The notes under the pieces were generated by a model. That model was not told the origin of the DNA. It worked only from the letters and a program-made list of their open reading frames with translations, and searched no databases. A stretch of DNA of 64,000 nt from Ifrita kowaldi (taxonomy: Eukaryota > Chordata > Aves > Passeriformes > Cinclosomatidae), in contig VZRS01012603.1 in the NCBI GenBank assembly GCA_013398055.1, forward strand, positions 1 through 64,000, given 5' to 3'. Positions 1 to 14,600 of the stretch are shown here, piece by piece; positions within the stretch are counted from its first letter, which is position 1, and each line of letters opens with the position of its first letter. A program made the position numbers and the translations under genes.

Positions 1-305
1 GCAGAGCCTTCCTACCCTCTAGAGCATCGACACCCGCACCCACCTTGGTGTCATCGCAAATTTCCTACTGAGGGTACGCTCGATGCCCTTGTCCACATCA
101 GCAGGACAGATACTGAACAGGACTGGGCCCAGGGGACACCGCTACTGACCGGGCGCCAACTGAATACAGCACCATTCACCGCCACTCTCTGGGCCCAGCC
201 ATCCCAACAGCTCTTAACCCAGCAAAGAGTGCACCTGCCCAAGCACTGGGTTCTTGACCATGGCTTTTCCAGAACTCTGCTGTGGAAGTTGGAGTCAAAG
301 GCACC
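1..305 (-). mobile_element. CR1 LINE fragment, truncated by the window edge
   Basis: The plus strand reads like the complement of a CR1 reverse-transcriptase region. It has 'cttggtgtcatcgcaaatt', 'gggacaccgctactgaccg' and a block ending 'gtcaaaggc'. The copy is degenerate and continues past position 1. Confidence 0.75.
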
Positions 306-2143
306 TCAATTTCCAGCCTGCTCGTAAACTATGGACTCGGTGGTTTAAGCAGGTAGCCTGGTCTGAGGGTGCTAGTTGCAGCACTGTTTCCATCTCCATC
401 CTTGAGAAAATCTCCTTTCTATGAACTCATAGGAAAAGTAGTAGAAATCACATCAGGAGACGTGTCATCCTTACTGGATCACAGTGGAGATCCCACGTCC
501 TTTTTATCATGGCATGTTTCCTCACAGACAGATATACATGTATCCCCAGGGTACTAACGCTGGGTATCTGGACTTGCTAAAAGCACTCATATTGGATGCA
601 TCTGCCAACAGGCCTTATCTCAGGAAACAGAAGCCAGTTTATGCACATGATACCTATTCTTCCAAACCAGTACAAGGTTTTGCCTGACTTCAGACTGTTG
701 AAGGGAGACAGGGGATGTGGCTTCCTGGCCTTGGTCCCCTACCCCGCCCCCAAGGCACAGTATCTTTCGTCCTTTCTCTTAGTTCTTTTGTGATGTTGCT
801 GTTGTACAGTGGTAATAGCTGCAAAAAATCAAAGTAATGTGAACAACAACCCTGGATGATACAACTAAAAAAATTATGAAAGCATTTTTGATGGGTAAAA
901 GAATTTTTTAGATTGTGTCTTTGCAAGTAAATAATTAAAAAAAAAAAAAAGAAGGTTTTAGGGTAGCCAGGCTCTTGCCTTTGCAAAAACTGAAAAGAAA
1001 AAATGTAGCTACATTTAAACAACAAACCATTTTCAAGTAGCAAGATCAAACGTTTTTCTTTGTAAATCAGAAAGTGAGATGTTCCACTTGAAATACACTT
1101 TTCATTTTTTTGGCTAAAATTATTCTTTGCATTTCTGTCAGTTTTGAAAATACTTCTAGTCAACCTAAAGACTGCATTCTTTTGTGTATGAGCTGCTTGC
1201 AAAAGTGTTGCTTTTCCCTCCCTCTCTTTTAACATACAAGATGCAGTTTGTGTCCTCTATGTTTATGAAAACCTAGTGAGCTCTTCTGAGTCAGAAGTTT
1301 TTCTTCATTAAGAAAATGAGATTTTATTAAATAGCTAAGCGACATTTCAGTTTTAATCAATAACACTGCTGATAAATACAGAGTTGGTCTATTTGCTGCC
1401 TCCTTCCCGACACAAATTTTGCATGAGAAAAAGATGTGTTGGTGCTGACAAAAGAAACAATTTTGTCATTAAGTACTAACCATTTTTGATGGCTCTTAAT
1501 GCGTATCCCAGTAAGTAAACATAATTGTGGAGCATACTGTAAAGGCTTACAAATTATCTTTTCAAGTTTTAACCTTATTGTTTAAATTAAGTTTCCATAA
1601 TCATCACTTGATTTCACACACAAAGAAATGCTTTGTCTAAAATTTAGTCAGCTTTTACATCAGAGATTATTCTCTGTTTATTCTCCTCTGAGATGATCTC
1701 AAATTCATTCTCAGGATGGGTGCAGTGGCTTCACTGCTGTTGGTAGTTTTTCTCATTCTGCTACATACACCACCCTCAGGCATTCTCAGTAGTGAAACTG
1801 TTTCCCAACAGGGAGGGAAAAAAAAAAAAGAGGGAGAATATTAAATTCTGATGAGCTGACTCCAGGATTTCCAGGAATAGAGCGGCGACCTTTCCACGGC
1901 TCAGCATTTTGTCTCTCACAACAACCAGCAGCAGAGGAAGGTGTTAGTCCTCTCTATGAAGTGCTATATATTACAGCCCTTATAGAAAGAATTTCTTTTC
2001 AGACTCCAGTGCCATGGCCACCATCACAGAACCTGATTTAGGCATTTAAGGGTAAAAGGTGCCAGCAATTGGCCACACTGGCTGTGGGTCTGGATTACTC
2101 AGCTCCCCTGAAGAGCAAGTCAACAACCGCACAAGCCTTCCCC
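306..2143. other. intron sequence, nothing recognised
   Basis: This is AT-rich intron downstream of the last exon seen. It holds short A runs (about 937-950 and 1817-1829). No collagen triplet exon and no equivalent of the human NC2 exon was found on the minus strand. Confidence 0.6.
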
Positions 2144-2302
2144 AACTTCCATCCATGGAAGTGTCCAAGGCCAGGCTGGATGGAGCTAGGAGCAACATGG
2201 TCTAGTGGAAGGTGTCCCTGCCCATGGCAGGGGGTTGGAACTAAATAGTCTTTAAGGTTTCTTTCAAACCATTTCCAAACCATTCTACGATTCCATGATT
2301 CC
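2144..2302 (+). mobile_element. CR1 LINE 3' end
   Basis: This is a CR1 sense 3' end: 'ggctggatggagctaggag', 'ctagtggaaggtgtccctgc', 'ggttggaac' and the terminal microsatellite 'ttctacgattccatgattc'. It lies about 170 nt from exon w37. Confidence 0.85.
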
Positions 2303-2469
2303 CTGAATCATGAAGCTCTTCTTTATGGGTATCAAGAGTGAAAAACACTGCCTCCCCATTATAACACGGTCCTGCTCCAGTTTCTGTCAGCCTCAATGTA
2401 CTCTGAGGCACTTCTCTAATCCCTGCGGCAGGAAAATTACTGTACAAAGCCTTTCTCTGGCAATCTTAC

Positions 2470-2649
2470 CCTTGGTCCTGGAAATCCTGGCCGTCCCGGA
2501 GGGCCAGGAGGTCCAACTTGCCCAGTGTCTCCTGGAGGTCCATGGGGACCCATCAGTCCCGGATGGCCCTTATGACCAGGTATCCCGGGATCACCTGGAG
2601 GTCCCTTTTCTCCTTGAGGGCCTTTTTCACCTTTGATGCCAGGCTCGCC
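2470..2649 (-). CDS. COL22A1: COL22A1 exon w37 (last in window), Gly-X-Y
   Basis: This 180-nt exon has 20 unbroken triplets. It starts GEPGIKGEKGPQGEKG, contains GDPGIPGHKGHPGLMGP and ends PGRPGFPGPR. The recalled human segment has the same 60 residues and ends PGQPGFPGLR. The acceptor is tcacttag and the donor is AGG|GTAAGA. The next exon (NC2, with a predicted coiled segment in human) is not in the 2.4 kb to its left. Confidence 0.92.
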
Positions 2650-5600
2650 CTAAGTGAAAAGAACAACATCACCACCACAAAATAAGAGGCAAAGTTTTGA
2701 TTTCTAAACACAGAGAAACATTCACAGCTGAGCTGGCAAAGTTACTGAGTACAACATCTGGTGCACTACAAATGATCCACAAATTATTACTGATGGAGAA
2801 TGATTAAAGAGAGACCTGGGAGACTGGGAAGCACTGGCTTCACTTTTGATTGACCTCTATCCCCAGGCCCTAACCCAAAACAGCTCTCTTTATTTCAGTG
2901 TAATGAAATAACTAGTAATATTCTCCATCTTACCCTCTCTCCTTTGGAGCCAATTGCACCCTGTTTCCCTGGTGCACCCTGAAACAAAATAAAGGTAAAC
3001 ATAAAAGAATCATCCATAATGACAGTAAATAATGAACCAAATGCCTTTGTACTGACTCCTGTGACCTGAAGAAAATTTATTTTCATAACAGTCCCACTGT
3101 TTCCTGAGAGCTTTCCCTTTTGCTCTCAATTGTCAACAATTTAAGGAGGAAAAAAAAAAAAAGCATGACAAGCAGGTTGAGGGAAGTGATTCTCCCCCTT
3201 CACTCTCCTTTGGTGAGACCCCACTTGGAGTGCTGTGTCCAGTTCTGGTACCAGAATATAAGCAAGGACATGAACGTGTTGGAGCAAGTTCAGATGAGGC
3301 CATGAAGATGCTCAGAGTGCTGGAGCACCTCTGCTGTGGATTCAGGCTGAGAGAGCTGGGGTTGCTCAGCCTGAAGGAGAGAAGGTTCTGAGCCCCTTCC
3401 AGTACTAAAAGGGGGTTTATAGGAAAGATGGGGACAAACTTTTTTTTAGGGACTGTAGTGATACGACAAGAGGAAATGACTTCACAGTCTGAGATGGTGG
3501 GATATTTGGTAGAAATTTTTCACTAGGAGGGTGGTGAGGCACTGAAATAGGTTGCCCAGAGAAGTTGTGAATGCCCCATCTCTGGAATGGTTCTAAGGTT
3601 GAATGGGGTTCTGAGCGACCTGGTCTAGTGGAAGGTGTCTCTGCCCCTGGCAGGGTGGGTGGAAATAGATGATATTTAAGAACCCTTCCAAGCCAAACCA
3701 TTCCATGAAAAAATAAAAAACCAATTTGTTGCAACCCTGGTAACACCCTTGATGATTTTTTTTCCCTGTGACACCAGCCCTATATTGAAACAACTGGGAA
3801 TTTAACTCACCTCTTTTCCAGGAGGACCCTTTTCTCCTGGTTCTCCCTAAGACACACAGAAGGTGAATTTAGGATCACACTGGAGGAGTTGGAAGAAAGA
3901 CTTCACCTAATAACCGCAAGTCTTGCTTTCTGTTAGCAAGTTTTCTTCTACAAAGTAGCAGGTTTGAATGATTTGTCCTTATCCTACTGCTATTGGTCAT
4001 TCCTGGATAGATACGTCCTAGTACTTGGAAAGCATTTTTTAGTGAATTTGCATCCATTGTAAGCATAAATAACAGGAAGTAATTTCTAACAAACCAGCTG
4101 AGGGCAGATGTTTCACTGAAAGTGAGTTCCTGCTTTCAATACACTTTGTTTCTTTTTCTTACCAACACTTCCCAAAGCTCCATACAGTTTATATAGTGTT
4201 GTTTAACTTAAGGAGCACCAGCATTATACCCATAACAGTCTGAAGATGTAAATGAAGTAAATTTTGTAGGTAGAAGTACAAGCTTGTATTACACCAGCTG
4301 GAGAAACACATACAGAAGCAGTGATAAAGGAATGTTAAGCCTGAGTGCTCACCTGTTCTTTCAGAACTATATTAAATAATCTCAGTTTGAATAAGCACCC
4401 TCATAGAGCTATTTATATATATTTATTTAAATTATTTTCTCTGCTTTTTTAATGTGATAATTAGACAATACAGTTTCCATTTCAGTATTTCAATGAAAAA
4501 AAAATGTCACTGCAGTCCTGAACTGCAGATAAAGCAAGATGAACATTAAGCTAGTTATTGCTGAAATTCTGGCCACTTTCCTGTATCACAAATGGAAAAA
4601 TTAATCTTTCTAAGTCTCTCACATGATGATATCTATAATGTGCATGCAGGTGGTATTTTGCCCTGGAAACATAACATCTTCAGCTGTGTTAGCATCCATA
4701 CGCATATCCACGAGGAATGGAACTAATCAGAGATGTGTGATCCAAATTAGGCTGCATTAAACTCACTCGAGTTTTCCTTAGGGCCACTCCAGTTTAAATG
4801 GCCACCACGTTTGCTGCTTAAAATTAATTGTCCAGAGAAATATTTCTTTCTCCTCTCTTCATCCCAAAAACCCCTTTCAAATTATAAAATAAAATACTAA
4901 AAAATACAGAAGGAAAAAAGAACCACCCTGTGGAAGATTATGATCTTCTAGAGCCACACAAAAATCTTTTAAATCTCATTTTTTGTAACAACAGATCTAG
5001 AAATAAAAAAAATTACCTAGCATTCACCTTTTCCATGCTTCCAGTGGAATTTAACATCTTTTACTCACCTTGAAAGGTCTAAAGATATTGGATTCTGAGG
5101 CTGTGATATTGTCATGTGTATATGTTTATTATTTATTATTTTAGATCACTTCGGGAGATATGTGAATGCTTTAATTGCAATGTATCTCTGTTGCTGGCAA
5201 CAAAGGAATTTCCCTCAGAAGAGCAAGTATCAGAAATACCTGTATTATTATCAGCACTCACAATTTTCCTATTTAGTCCATCTAAGGTTCAATCAGAGGT
5301 ATAGTCTGAGAACTTAAATACCACACACCTGTATTAAGAACACTGTTGAAGCAGTCTGATTAATGCACACATTATCAGGGCTGACTGACAGGTACCAGCT
5401 CCATACATGAGATTACAGCTGTTTATCGATATGAAAAACGTTATTTTCAGTCCAGTTTCCCTTGGAATTAAAATTATATGGCTTCTGGATTTGTCAGATC
5501 TCCTGCTTAAGTTTTTTACCTAACTGAAGATGACCGTGTCCCATCTTCATCAGTCTAACAAAAAGTCTTAAAAGCAGGTAAAGAGAGGATCTAATCCATT

Positions 5601-8600
5601 CCCAGACATACTCACAGGTGGTCCTCGGGGTCCTATAAAGCCAGGGAGTCCTGGGCTGCCTGTTTCTCCTTTATTTCCTTTGGGACCCTTAGGACAGAAA
5701 TGAGACAGACACTAGCAGCCCTTTCCCCAACACCTCTTTCCCAGGGTATTCTTTTACAGATATACTGGAAGTGGGAAATTTCACTTCAGCAGCAGGACTC
5801 CCAAAACTGACAAGGAAGAACAAAGTATTTTAGAAAAGCAGGTTGCAGGCACCACGGTTGCATTATTAACAAGCTATGCAGGGTCCCTGGGAGAAGATGA
5901 AAAGGAAGGGACAATTATGGCAGGGGCAGGAGGTGTGTTCCATGGTTGTTGTGCTACCACATGGTTTATAAGGGGGTGTTGAGAGCAGAAATGCTCTGAT
6001 GGGTGATGACAGGGAAACAGTGCAGGTGGTCATACTGCTCAAATCTGAGAGTACAACCAACAGACAGCTACAGGGCTTCTCCTCTGCCTTTATTTCCAGG
6101 CTCAATTTATAAAATGCCTGTCTTTCACTTCTCTCTTGTGATATTCAGTCAAACTGTCCCTTTTTCCTTACAGATCAGGGCAGTTTAAATGACAGTTCAT
6201 GACACAGAACCATGTCATGCACATTTCTGGTTTTAACTCTTATGCTAACCTTTGCTTTCACAAATTTGTCCCCTACATTTTCAGTTCAGAACATCGTCCT
6301 TTTTCTTCTTAGAGTAAAACTTGTGCAAAGTGAGTCCCAATGAGCCTGACAAGCACAAAGCACATGGACTTGGGGTGTGCAACTTCCCCTGGAGGCTTCA
6401 GGGGCTGGACTGCGTTGCTGTGTGTGGGCTTAAGCATGAGCACTGTGAATTGTGATGGGCACTGTCAAACAGCAAATGCAAAAGAAGAAAGCTCCTGGCA
6501 GGTTTTACCTCATGACTACAAGTCAGCAATGGTGAAGGTGGAAAAAAAAATCATCCTTATTGCCATGATAACCTTCCTCCCATCTCCTCTTTTTCAAAAT
6601 AGAAATATAAAATATTGGCTTGTCACACCACACTGTGAAGGAAATTAGTGCATTTCAAAATAAATGGATTTATGTACAGCACAAGGAGATACTTCCCATA
6701 ATAACCTTTATGAAAAGGAGAGGATTCATTTTAATGACAGAGAAAGATAATGATGAGATGACTGTCTGTTCTGCTGACCAACACTGCCTCATTGTTTCCC
6801 CTTCCTCGTCCATCTGACTTTATCCTTTTTCAATCTCCTGTGTTATTTTTGGACTCTAAATCCTCTGGAGCAAAGGCTGCTGTGGTGCTGTTTGTGGAAG
6901 CTGCCTGGTGAGTCCCTGGGTCATGTTGTATAGGTACTGTGATAACACTATGATGATTAAAATAATAATCCCCACTTGGCATTCACAAGGCATCCCAAAG
7001 CCACAGTGACCTGATAAAGACCCAGAAGGTAAAAAGGCAGTGATAGGAATTGAGAACAGGGGTGGGTATAATGAAAAGAAGAAAAGAAGTTTGAAAAGGC
7101 AAGAGCAAGGATCCATGGGGCAAGAAGCAATGGCAGCAGTCCCAGGAAGGTAAGAAGAGCTTATGTCAAGGACAAAAAGCCTGTGGCACTTATTTTTTGA
7201 TGCAGAAGGGCTGTCAGACTGCACTACCCTGTCCCACCTCCCCACACAGAAAGGTGGTATTTGCTTCTCTGAGAAATCCCTGCAGATGCTTGATCAGAGC
7301 ACGAGTCTGTGGCGAGGCTGGGGTGGCTTTACGGCATTGCAAGGGTCACAAAGAGCGAAGTCCTGCTGCAGCTTTTCACATTCCTCCTGCTCTGCCTTTG
7401 TTTCCTGTTAATCCAACAGCCCAGCAAGCTATACTGTCTCCATGGGCAAAGAGAGGGAAGAGCCCTGCATTGCAATAGATGCCACTGGGCACGAAGGAAT
7501 ATTTGCATGGATTTGCTGAATTCTGGACAATTTTCAGCATCAGAACAGAGTAAAAAAAAACCACAAAAAAACAACCAAACCACCAGCTCCTCACTGTCCT
7601 CCTTACAGCTCTTCATTTCCAAGCTGTTCTTCCCCACAGGATGGCCTCAGGGGAGTTTCATTCTGCTTCCTGATCTTGGTTTACTGCCCACTGTCTGCTC
7701 TTTCCCCAAGTGCCTGTGAGGATTTTTCTGCTGCCACTATTGCTCACTGGCAGCCTGCCAGCTCCCCGAGGCCCTCTCCTTCCTTTTGACAACTCTCTGC
7801 TGGCTGCACGCTCTCTGCTTGGCAAAATTAAATCTACTGGTTAAGATGAGGCATGTCAATCTTTTTTCCATGCTAGGCAATCAATCATTTCCATTTGCTG
7901 TGAACACTTAACTTTCACTGGGAAAAGTGATGACCCAGCTAGCATCTCAATTCCAGGACTGTAGCCAAACCCCCTTCAAAGTTCTGGCCAGCCAGTGATT
8001 TTCAGATCACCCATCTTCAGAGATGGAAGCCTCAGGGATGGTATCCAGCTACACATAATCCACTCTACCTACACTTCATCAGTGATTCTCCTGGCTGCAC
8101 ACATTTCCCTTTGGTACTTACTGGGATACCTGCTGGGCCAGGTTCTCCTGCAGATCCAGGCAATCCATTCTTGCCCTGTGTCAAAAGGAAAAAGTTAGTG
8201 ATGTAATGCATGCTAAAACTAGAAATATCCAGCTACACCTACACCAGCAGGGATTTCTTTAGTGTTGTCCAGTCTCCTCTCCTGACAGACTGTGAAGTAT
8301 CTTATTTCCAATTGACCTCACAGCTTCTTATCTCAGGACAAAAATTGAGGTGTGGACTCAAATCCACAGGCCTGAGGAGGACCAAACCAGTACTTCTCCT
8401 CCTCCTTTCCTTCACCCTTGTCTTTCTCATATGCAGCATCCTTCTGGATGGATGGAGCCACCTCCTCTGGCTGCTCCAAGTCACCAGTGTTCAAACAAGA
8501 CTCTTCTTAATCATCTCAGGCTTCCCCTTTCTTGGGGAATGGAGAAAAACACTTGTTCTAAAGCTTTGAGGTATTTGATACTTAACTGACACCAGACAAT

Positions 8601-11600
8601 TCAGAATGAGCCAAATCATACTTTAAAAGGACCTGTTTCTCACTGTTCCTTAAAAAAGCAGCTGAGCCGATCATCTACAAAGTTTGGTGAGATGAAGTTT
8701 TACACTCTTCTTCCCTCAACTCACCATGCAGAGGTGTTTTCCCCTGCATTGGAGTTGACCACAAAGACCAGCCCTTGTACTGTCAGCATTCAAAATCATG
8801 CCTCACACTCCTTTTTAGATAAAAAACAAAGAAGAGGAAAAACAAGAGAAACTGATACTTGGCCCTCCAACATACAAAATCCTAAGTATCTCTTCTGCAA
8901 AGAAGAATATGGCCTGGGGTTATGATAATTTCCATCTCTTCAAGTATTTTCACTCACTGCTGATGTTGTGCAGGGGCATGACATGATAGTGAGTGATGCC
9001 AGCAGTACAGGAATAATGAGACAAATTATGAGGTAGACACAGGAGGTATCCGTATGTTCTTGCAGTCTAATCTAAACCCCAACACCCCAGCTTGGAGGGA
9101 CTTGCTGCTCCAGCTGCTGGCATTGCTGAGTCAGCATTTCCCCCAATCATGATGTAGACTCTGTTTCACTACCAGGTCTTCCAAGAAGGAAAGGAACTCA
9201 CTCATTGCAACACACTGAAGGTGTGACATGGTTCAGCAACAGACATGTCGATTCATATTTGACAAGGATTCATTTCTAAGACAGGATTTTAAACCCCAAG
9301 AAATTAATAAAAGTAATTTCTGAGACATCCCAAATGACACTTTTTGAAATGTCAACTAGATTTCTATTTCTCCACTAAAGCTGTAATAAAACTGTACAGG
9401 TGAATAGTATCACAACTGGACCCCCACATAACTCAACCTGGGCACTCACAGTGAGTGTCTGTCACCCTGAGTTTTGCAGTTCTTCGATGTTTTCATTTGC
9501 TGTAACAGTTTCTCACGCATTTTCTGTAAACATAGCCATGTTTTGTTAACTGTCCCTTATTGTTTTCATTCCATTCTCCTAGGCAGAGACGTTTGATGGA
9601 TTTTCCCTTTGACCAGTGTGATTGAGGGGTGGTAATTTCTCCCTCCAATCCACGGTGATTTCTAAGAACATATATAATAAAGCGCGGGGTCTCTGACCCT
9701 CTCTTGCTTCCTTGCTTCTCTCCTGACAAGGGGTCTGCGTGGTTCTTTCGTGTCCAAGTGCAACAAGTGTCTACCTTTGACAACTGAGACCATGTGAGAA
9801 GTGAGTAGGATCTCAGAGGCAGGACTGAAATATGAGTATTTCTGACTGCAGTCCTGACAGAATCCACTGAACTGCTCTTCCCACTGAGTCAGCAACCATC
9901 AGCCCCTTGCACTATTTTAAGTCTTCATCAGTTTCTAGCAATATCATTCTTGTCTTTCTGAAAGGCAAAGTGTTTTAATTAAACATCATCTGAATCTTCC
10001 CAAACTCTCTTCTTTCAAGCCAGAGTTCTGGACTCCAGAACATTACCATCACACACAATGCTCCATCCCTGGAATTTTTCAAGGCTGGACTGGATGGGGC
10101 TCTGAGCAACCTGGTCTAGTGGGTGGCCTCCCTTTCCATGGCAAGGGGTTAGAACTACATTACCTTTAATGATCCTTCCAATCCAAACCATTCTATGAAC
10201 TATAATGTACCTCTAGAAATGGCTTATCAGAAGAGAAAACTCACCGGCTGTCCCCGGAGTCCTCGAGGGCCCTGTGGTCCTATGGGACCAGGATCACCCT
10301 GAAAGGAAGAGAAGCGTTCTGGTGACATGGAGGCAAGTGAACACACATTTTAAAATATTCCTGCTAAATTACATTGTTCACATGTTAGAGGAAGCAGGAT
10401 TAAAGGAGTCTCACTGCCCCCTTTCAGTTATTTATGAGGAAGACCAACCCTTTGAATTTTAAACATCTACCACTAAATGCAGCCTGATTACAGGCAGAAA
10501 CCATTTCTATCAGGTTATTACCAGATTATCTTAAAGCTGTATTTCTTAAGGACAGAGATTCTCTGATATTTCTCAAGAATTGACAAGTCTGTTCTCTCTC
10601 CAGGGAGGCTTCAGAGCTGCTTCCATCTTCTCCAAGGGGTTCCTTTAGGTCTGCCTTATATTTTGCTTTGTAGGGTACCCTTTACAGCACACCAGTTTCC
10701 AGTGACACAAGGGGGTGCAATTGAGAAGCCACTTCTCCAGGTCCCACGGCAGTGGCACACCAGCTGCTCGGAGCATCGCTCAGTGGCTGCTGCAGGATCC
10801 CACATCAGCTGCGCCCTCCCGGGACTTTGTTATACGACTGCACTTGGCAGTAATCATGGCAGAGGAACTGTTAGTACCACCTTTCTTTCCTCTCAGCAGC
10901 AGCAACTTATTCCGTAGGTATTTCACAGATTTCAGTGGAGCAACACACTCAGTCAGGTACAGCTGTGGCAGAGGAAGCATGACAGAGCCCGGCCTGGTGG
11001 GACCTGCAGAGTGAAGCACTGCTCAGAGATGGGTGCCAGAAGGCAGGTCCATGGCTACCAAGCACAGCCTGAGTTTCACACAATGCTGCTTTCTCTGCTT
11101 ATCCAAAGATACGTGTGACATTTTAGTGCCAGCAGCTGAGCAGTGACAAAGGCCCTCCAATTCTTTGTTCTCCCTAATGATCTTTGCACAAATCATTCCC
11201 TGCAGTAATTCACCCTTTATTGCAGTTTCTGCAGCTGTTTCAGGTCAGGGTCACTGTGAATTAAAATTTTCATTTGTCAGGGAGAAGGAGATTCATTTCT
11301 GCTCAAAATGGTGCACTTACATCCTTCCCTGGTGGCCCCTCACGACCAGCAGGACCCGTCACACCTGGCTCCCCCTGCAATTCAGCAAAAAGGGAAGAGA
11401 GATCAGCTCAAGGTCAAATTCAGACCAGTATCACCACTGTAAGGGATATGGGGTTTCTGCAATGTGTGACTGAGCTCAGTGAAAACTTTTTTAAAGGCAG
11501 CAAGAGCCTCGTTCATCTTATATGACATGAAGCATATAAAAATAACTCAGAAACATCTCCTGTAAGTGATGCACAAGGCAGTGCTCTGATTTCCAGCGGA

Positions 11601-14600
11601 TTATTTGCTACTGCTACTGCAGGCACTGAAAACCACCAACATATTCATGATACAGAAGCTATCATAATGAGGAAGAGATGAGGAACTCCAGCACTGGATT
11701 TTTCACATAAGCTTCTGGAAGCAGAGAATTTTATTTCCCTGTAAAAAAGGCAGAATTAGGTGGAAGAACATTCAGTTTTGTATTCCCCCTTTTACACCAA
11801 GGACCTCCAAAGAGAGTGGAAAACAACTTTTCATGCAGGACTTGAGGCTTGGGTTTTATGATCCACAGGCAACTAAGTCAAAGGGACATTTCTATTCACT
11901 TTTCTGTAAGTTTTATACTTGAACTTATTCGTACTTCTTCAGCATTGTGGAGGAGAGCTAGTACGTGTCCAAAAAGTGCAGTAGAGCTCCGCACTTAGCC
12001 AGCATTTTTACCAGAAGGATGTAGTATGGAGGCATCGTTGGGGCTTCCTCACAAAGGACTATCTCAAAGGGAGCAACAGAGGATTGAGCTCTACCAGCTG
12101 TCTCACCTTCCCCAGAACCAGAAGTTCAGCAGAGGGAATGAAGACAGCTGCTGTCATTTTTGTGCCACAGACGTGGCCCATGCAATCATCGTGGAAAACA
12201 GGCACATGAAACACTGCCATCATTTTTACCTAGTGCCTCAGAAAGGGCAACTTCACACAATCCTTCTCCAAAGGATTGTGCATGAGGTACCCGTTACTTA
12301 CCCGGGGACCTGGGGGACCTGTATCTCCTCTCTGTCCTTTGAAACCCTACACAAGGGAATGAAATCAATAATTATCCATCACCCTGATGCATGAAACACT
12401 TAAGAAAACTCTAGATTGAATGTTTATTTAATAACCTTTCCAGTTTTGCCAAAGGTTACCGGGGACTGGTCAGCATGGAGAAGCTGTGTCCCAGGGAGTA
12501 ACGAGGCAGGGCCACATCACATCATATCACCTTATGGAAGGAAAAGCCTTCCACAGCTCCTTAAGCTGTAAAGCCAAGGCTCTGGTCTGTGTATCCCTGG
12601 TGTGATCAGCCAATATATTACTTAATCCTAAATTTTACTGTCCCCACTCTTTCAGAGGACTTGTAACAGAGAACACAAGAGTTACAGCTGTGACTTCTGG
12701 TACAGAGGTGTCATGAGGTTACATGCTTTAATTTCTAGGTAAGGGATTTCATCTTCTCCAAGCGTGAAGAATTCAGAAATGTCTGTGTTCTACTTTTGTT
12801 GCTTATTTATGTATTTATTTAGTCACAATGCCACGACTGGTGATATGTTTCCATCAGTAAAGAGCCTCATCTGCCCAAGAAATGCTCCCTGACTACAGCA
12901 CAGGGGGTTGAGTGGATGGAACCCTTCAGAGCAGCACCCACCGGTAATCCTCTGGCACCCTCCCGGCCTGGGAGCCCTTGTTCTCCAGGCTTTCCCTGTG
13001 GGAAACAATAATGCTCACGTTAGAGAGAGCTCCAGGTCTGTCCCTCTGCTGTTGAAAACTTCCCATTCCTCCCTTAGACACAACATTGCTGAGAACTGTG
13101 ATTGCGCAGGGTTTGTCCAGCAGTGCTGGAGTCTGAGTTTGCAAGAACAGCAGTGACAGACACTCCCAAACACACCTCAACCTGCACTGTCACCTGCACT
13201 CTGAGGCTCTGAGGCATTTTACAGCTCTGGACTGGTGCACGTTTGCAGTGTCAGAGCTGCACCAATACCTAATCAGCACATGCAAAATCAACATCTGCAC
13301 ATAGAAACTGGGTGGTTTGGTGCAAACACAAACTGTCTGCAGCTGTTGTGACAAGCACTCCTCTACTTAGCAGTCCTAATGCCTGGGAACTTGCCTCTTC
13401 CCAGAACCACTAAGTCCCATTTGATAAGTCACAGAAAGAGGATGGCAATGCTTGATACTTGAAGCACATTCTTCATGTAACACACACAGTTGCAAGAAAT
13501 AACATTCACTGCCAAATTTATTAACATTTCCTTTTAGCTGACAACTTCGTGGCACAGCTTTTTTCCCCTCAGCAAATGCAAGTATGGACTAAGTAGAAAA
13601 AATCAAATATAAACCCTCTAATTCTGGGCAACAGAACTGTCTCAGAGCAATCCAGAAAAAAGCTTCTTTAAAGACATCTCCTCTGAACTTTTTATGCCCC
13701 ATAAACTTCTATTAAAAGGATGGATCACTAGGTTTAATGTTACAAGACAACCTTCTTTCTCTGAAGTGTTTAAGGCAGTTGTAAAAGTGGAGTCACTAAG
13801 TTTTAGTGTATTTATGGTAGTTGTAAAAGTAAAAGAACCCAGTTTCTTTTCAAGATTGTTCGTGTGTCATGCTTATAAATCGCTCAAGACAGTACAGTCC
13901 TCCTGGTGTTAAAAACAGATGTGCAAACAGGTTCATTGTTCCCCCTAAGGAGTCCACAGATAGGCAGCTCCAAAAACAACAACGGGATGCATCTTCTGAT
14001 TGCCTGAGCAAAACAGGTTTAAATTACATTACCGGCTCCCCCAGAGATCCTGGTTTGCCATCTTTGCCATCATTCCCAGCAATGCCCTGTTAAATGAAAT
14101 GCAAGACAGGGTAAAAGGAATCGATAAGGAAGGTTGGTGGGGTTTTTGTCAGCGTGAAAGCTCTGCTCATCATGACATGCTTGTTTGCCTAAACCTCCAA
14201 AACCCTCCGTATTTCTATAGCTCTGTTGTAAACCTCTCCCTGCCACACCCCTGTAACAGCATAACCTGTTTCCCTTTCCAATATGGCAATATTTCCCTTT
14301 TCACCAAGGTGAGCACTCCAACAATCTTAAATCTGTCTAAAACCAATTGTTATAAATCATTATAATGCCATTATCTTCATTGAGGTAGGCTACTTTACAG
14401 TAGAATTATCTCTGGCTCTATCCTTATGACAGATTAAAAAACTCCCAAAATGTACTATTATATTTTCCAGAAGAGAGGAGTCTATGCCCAAGGTGCACTT
14501 GAACTAGAGTCAATGCAAAGGAATCATTTTGTCTCTGGATTCAGATAAAGTTAATATCCCAGTCTCTGAATCCTTTTACCCTCACACTGGAGTTATAAGT

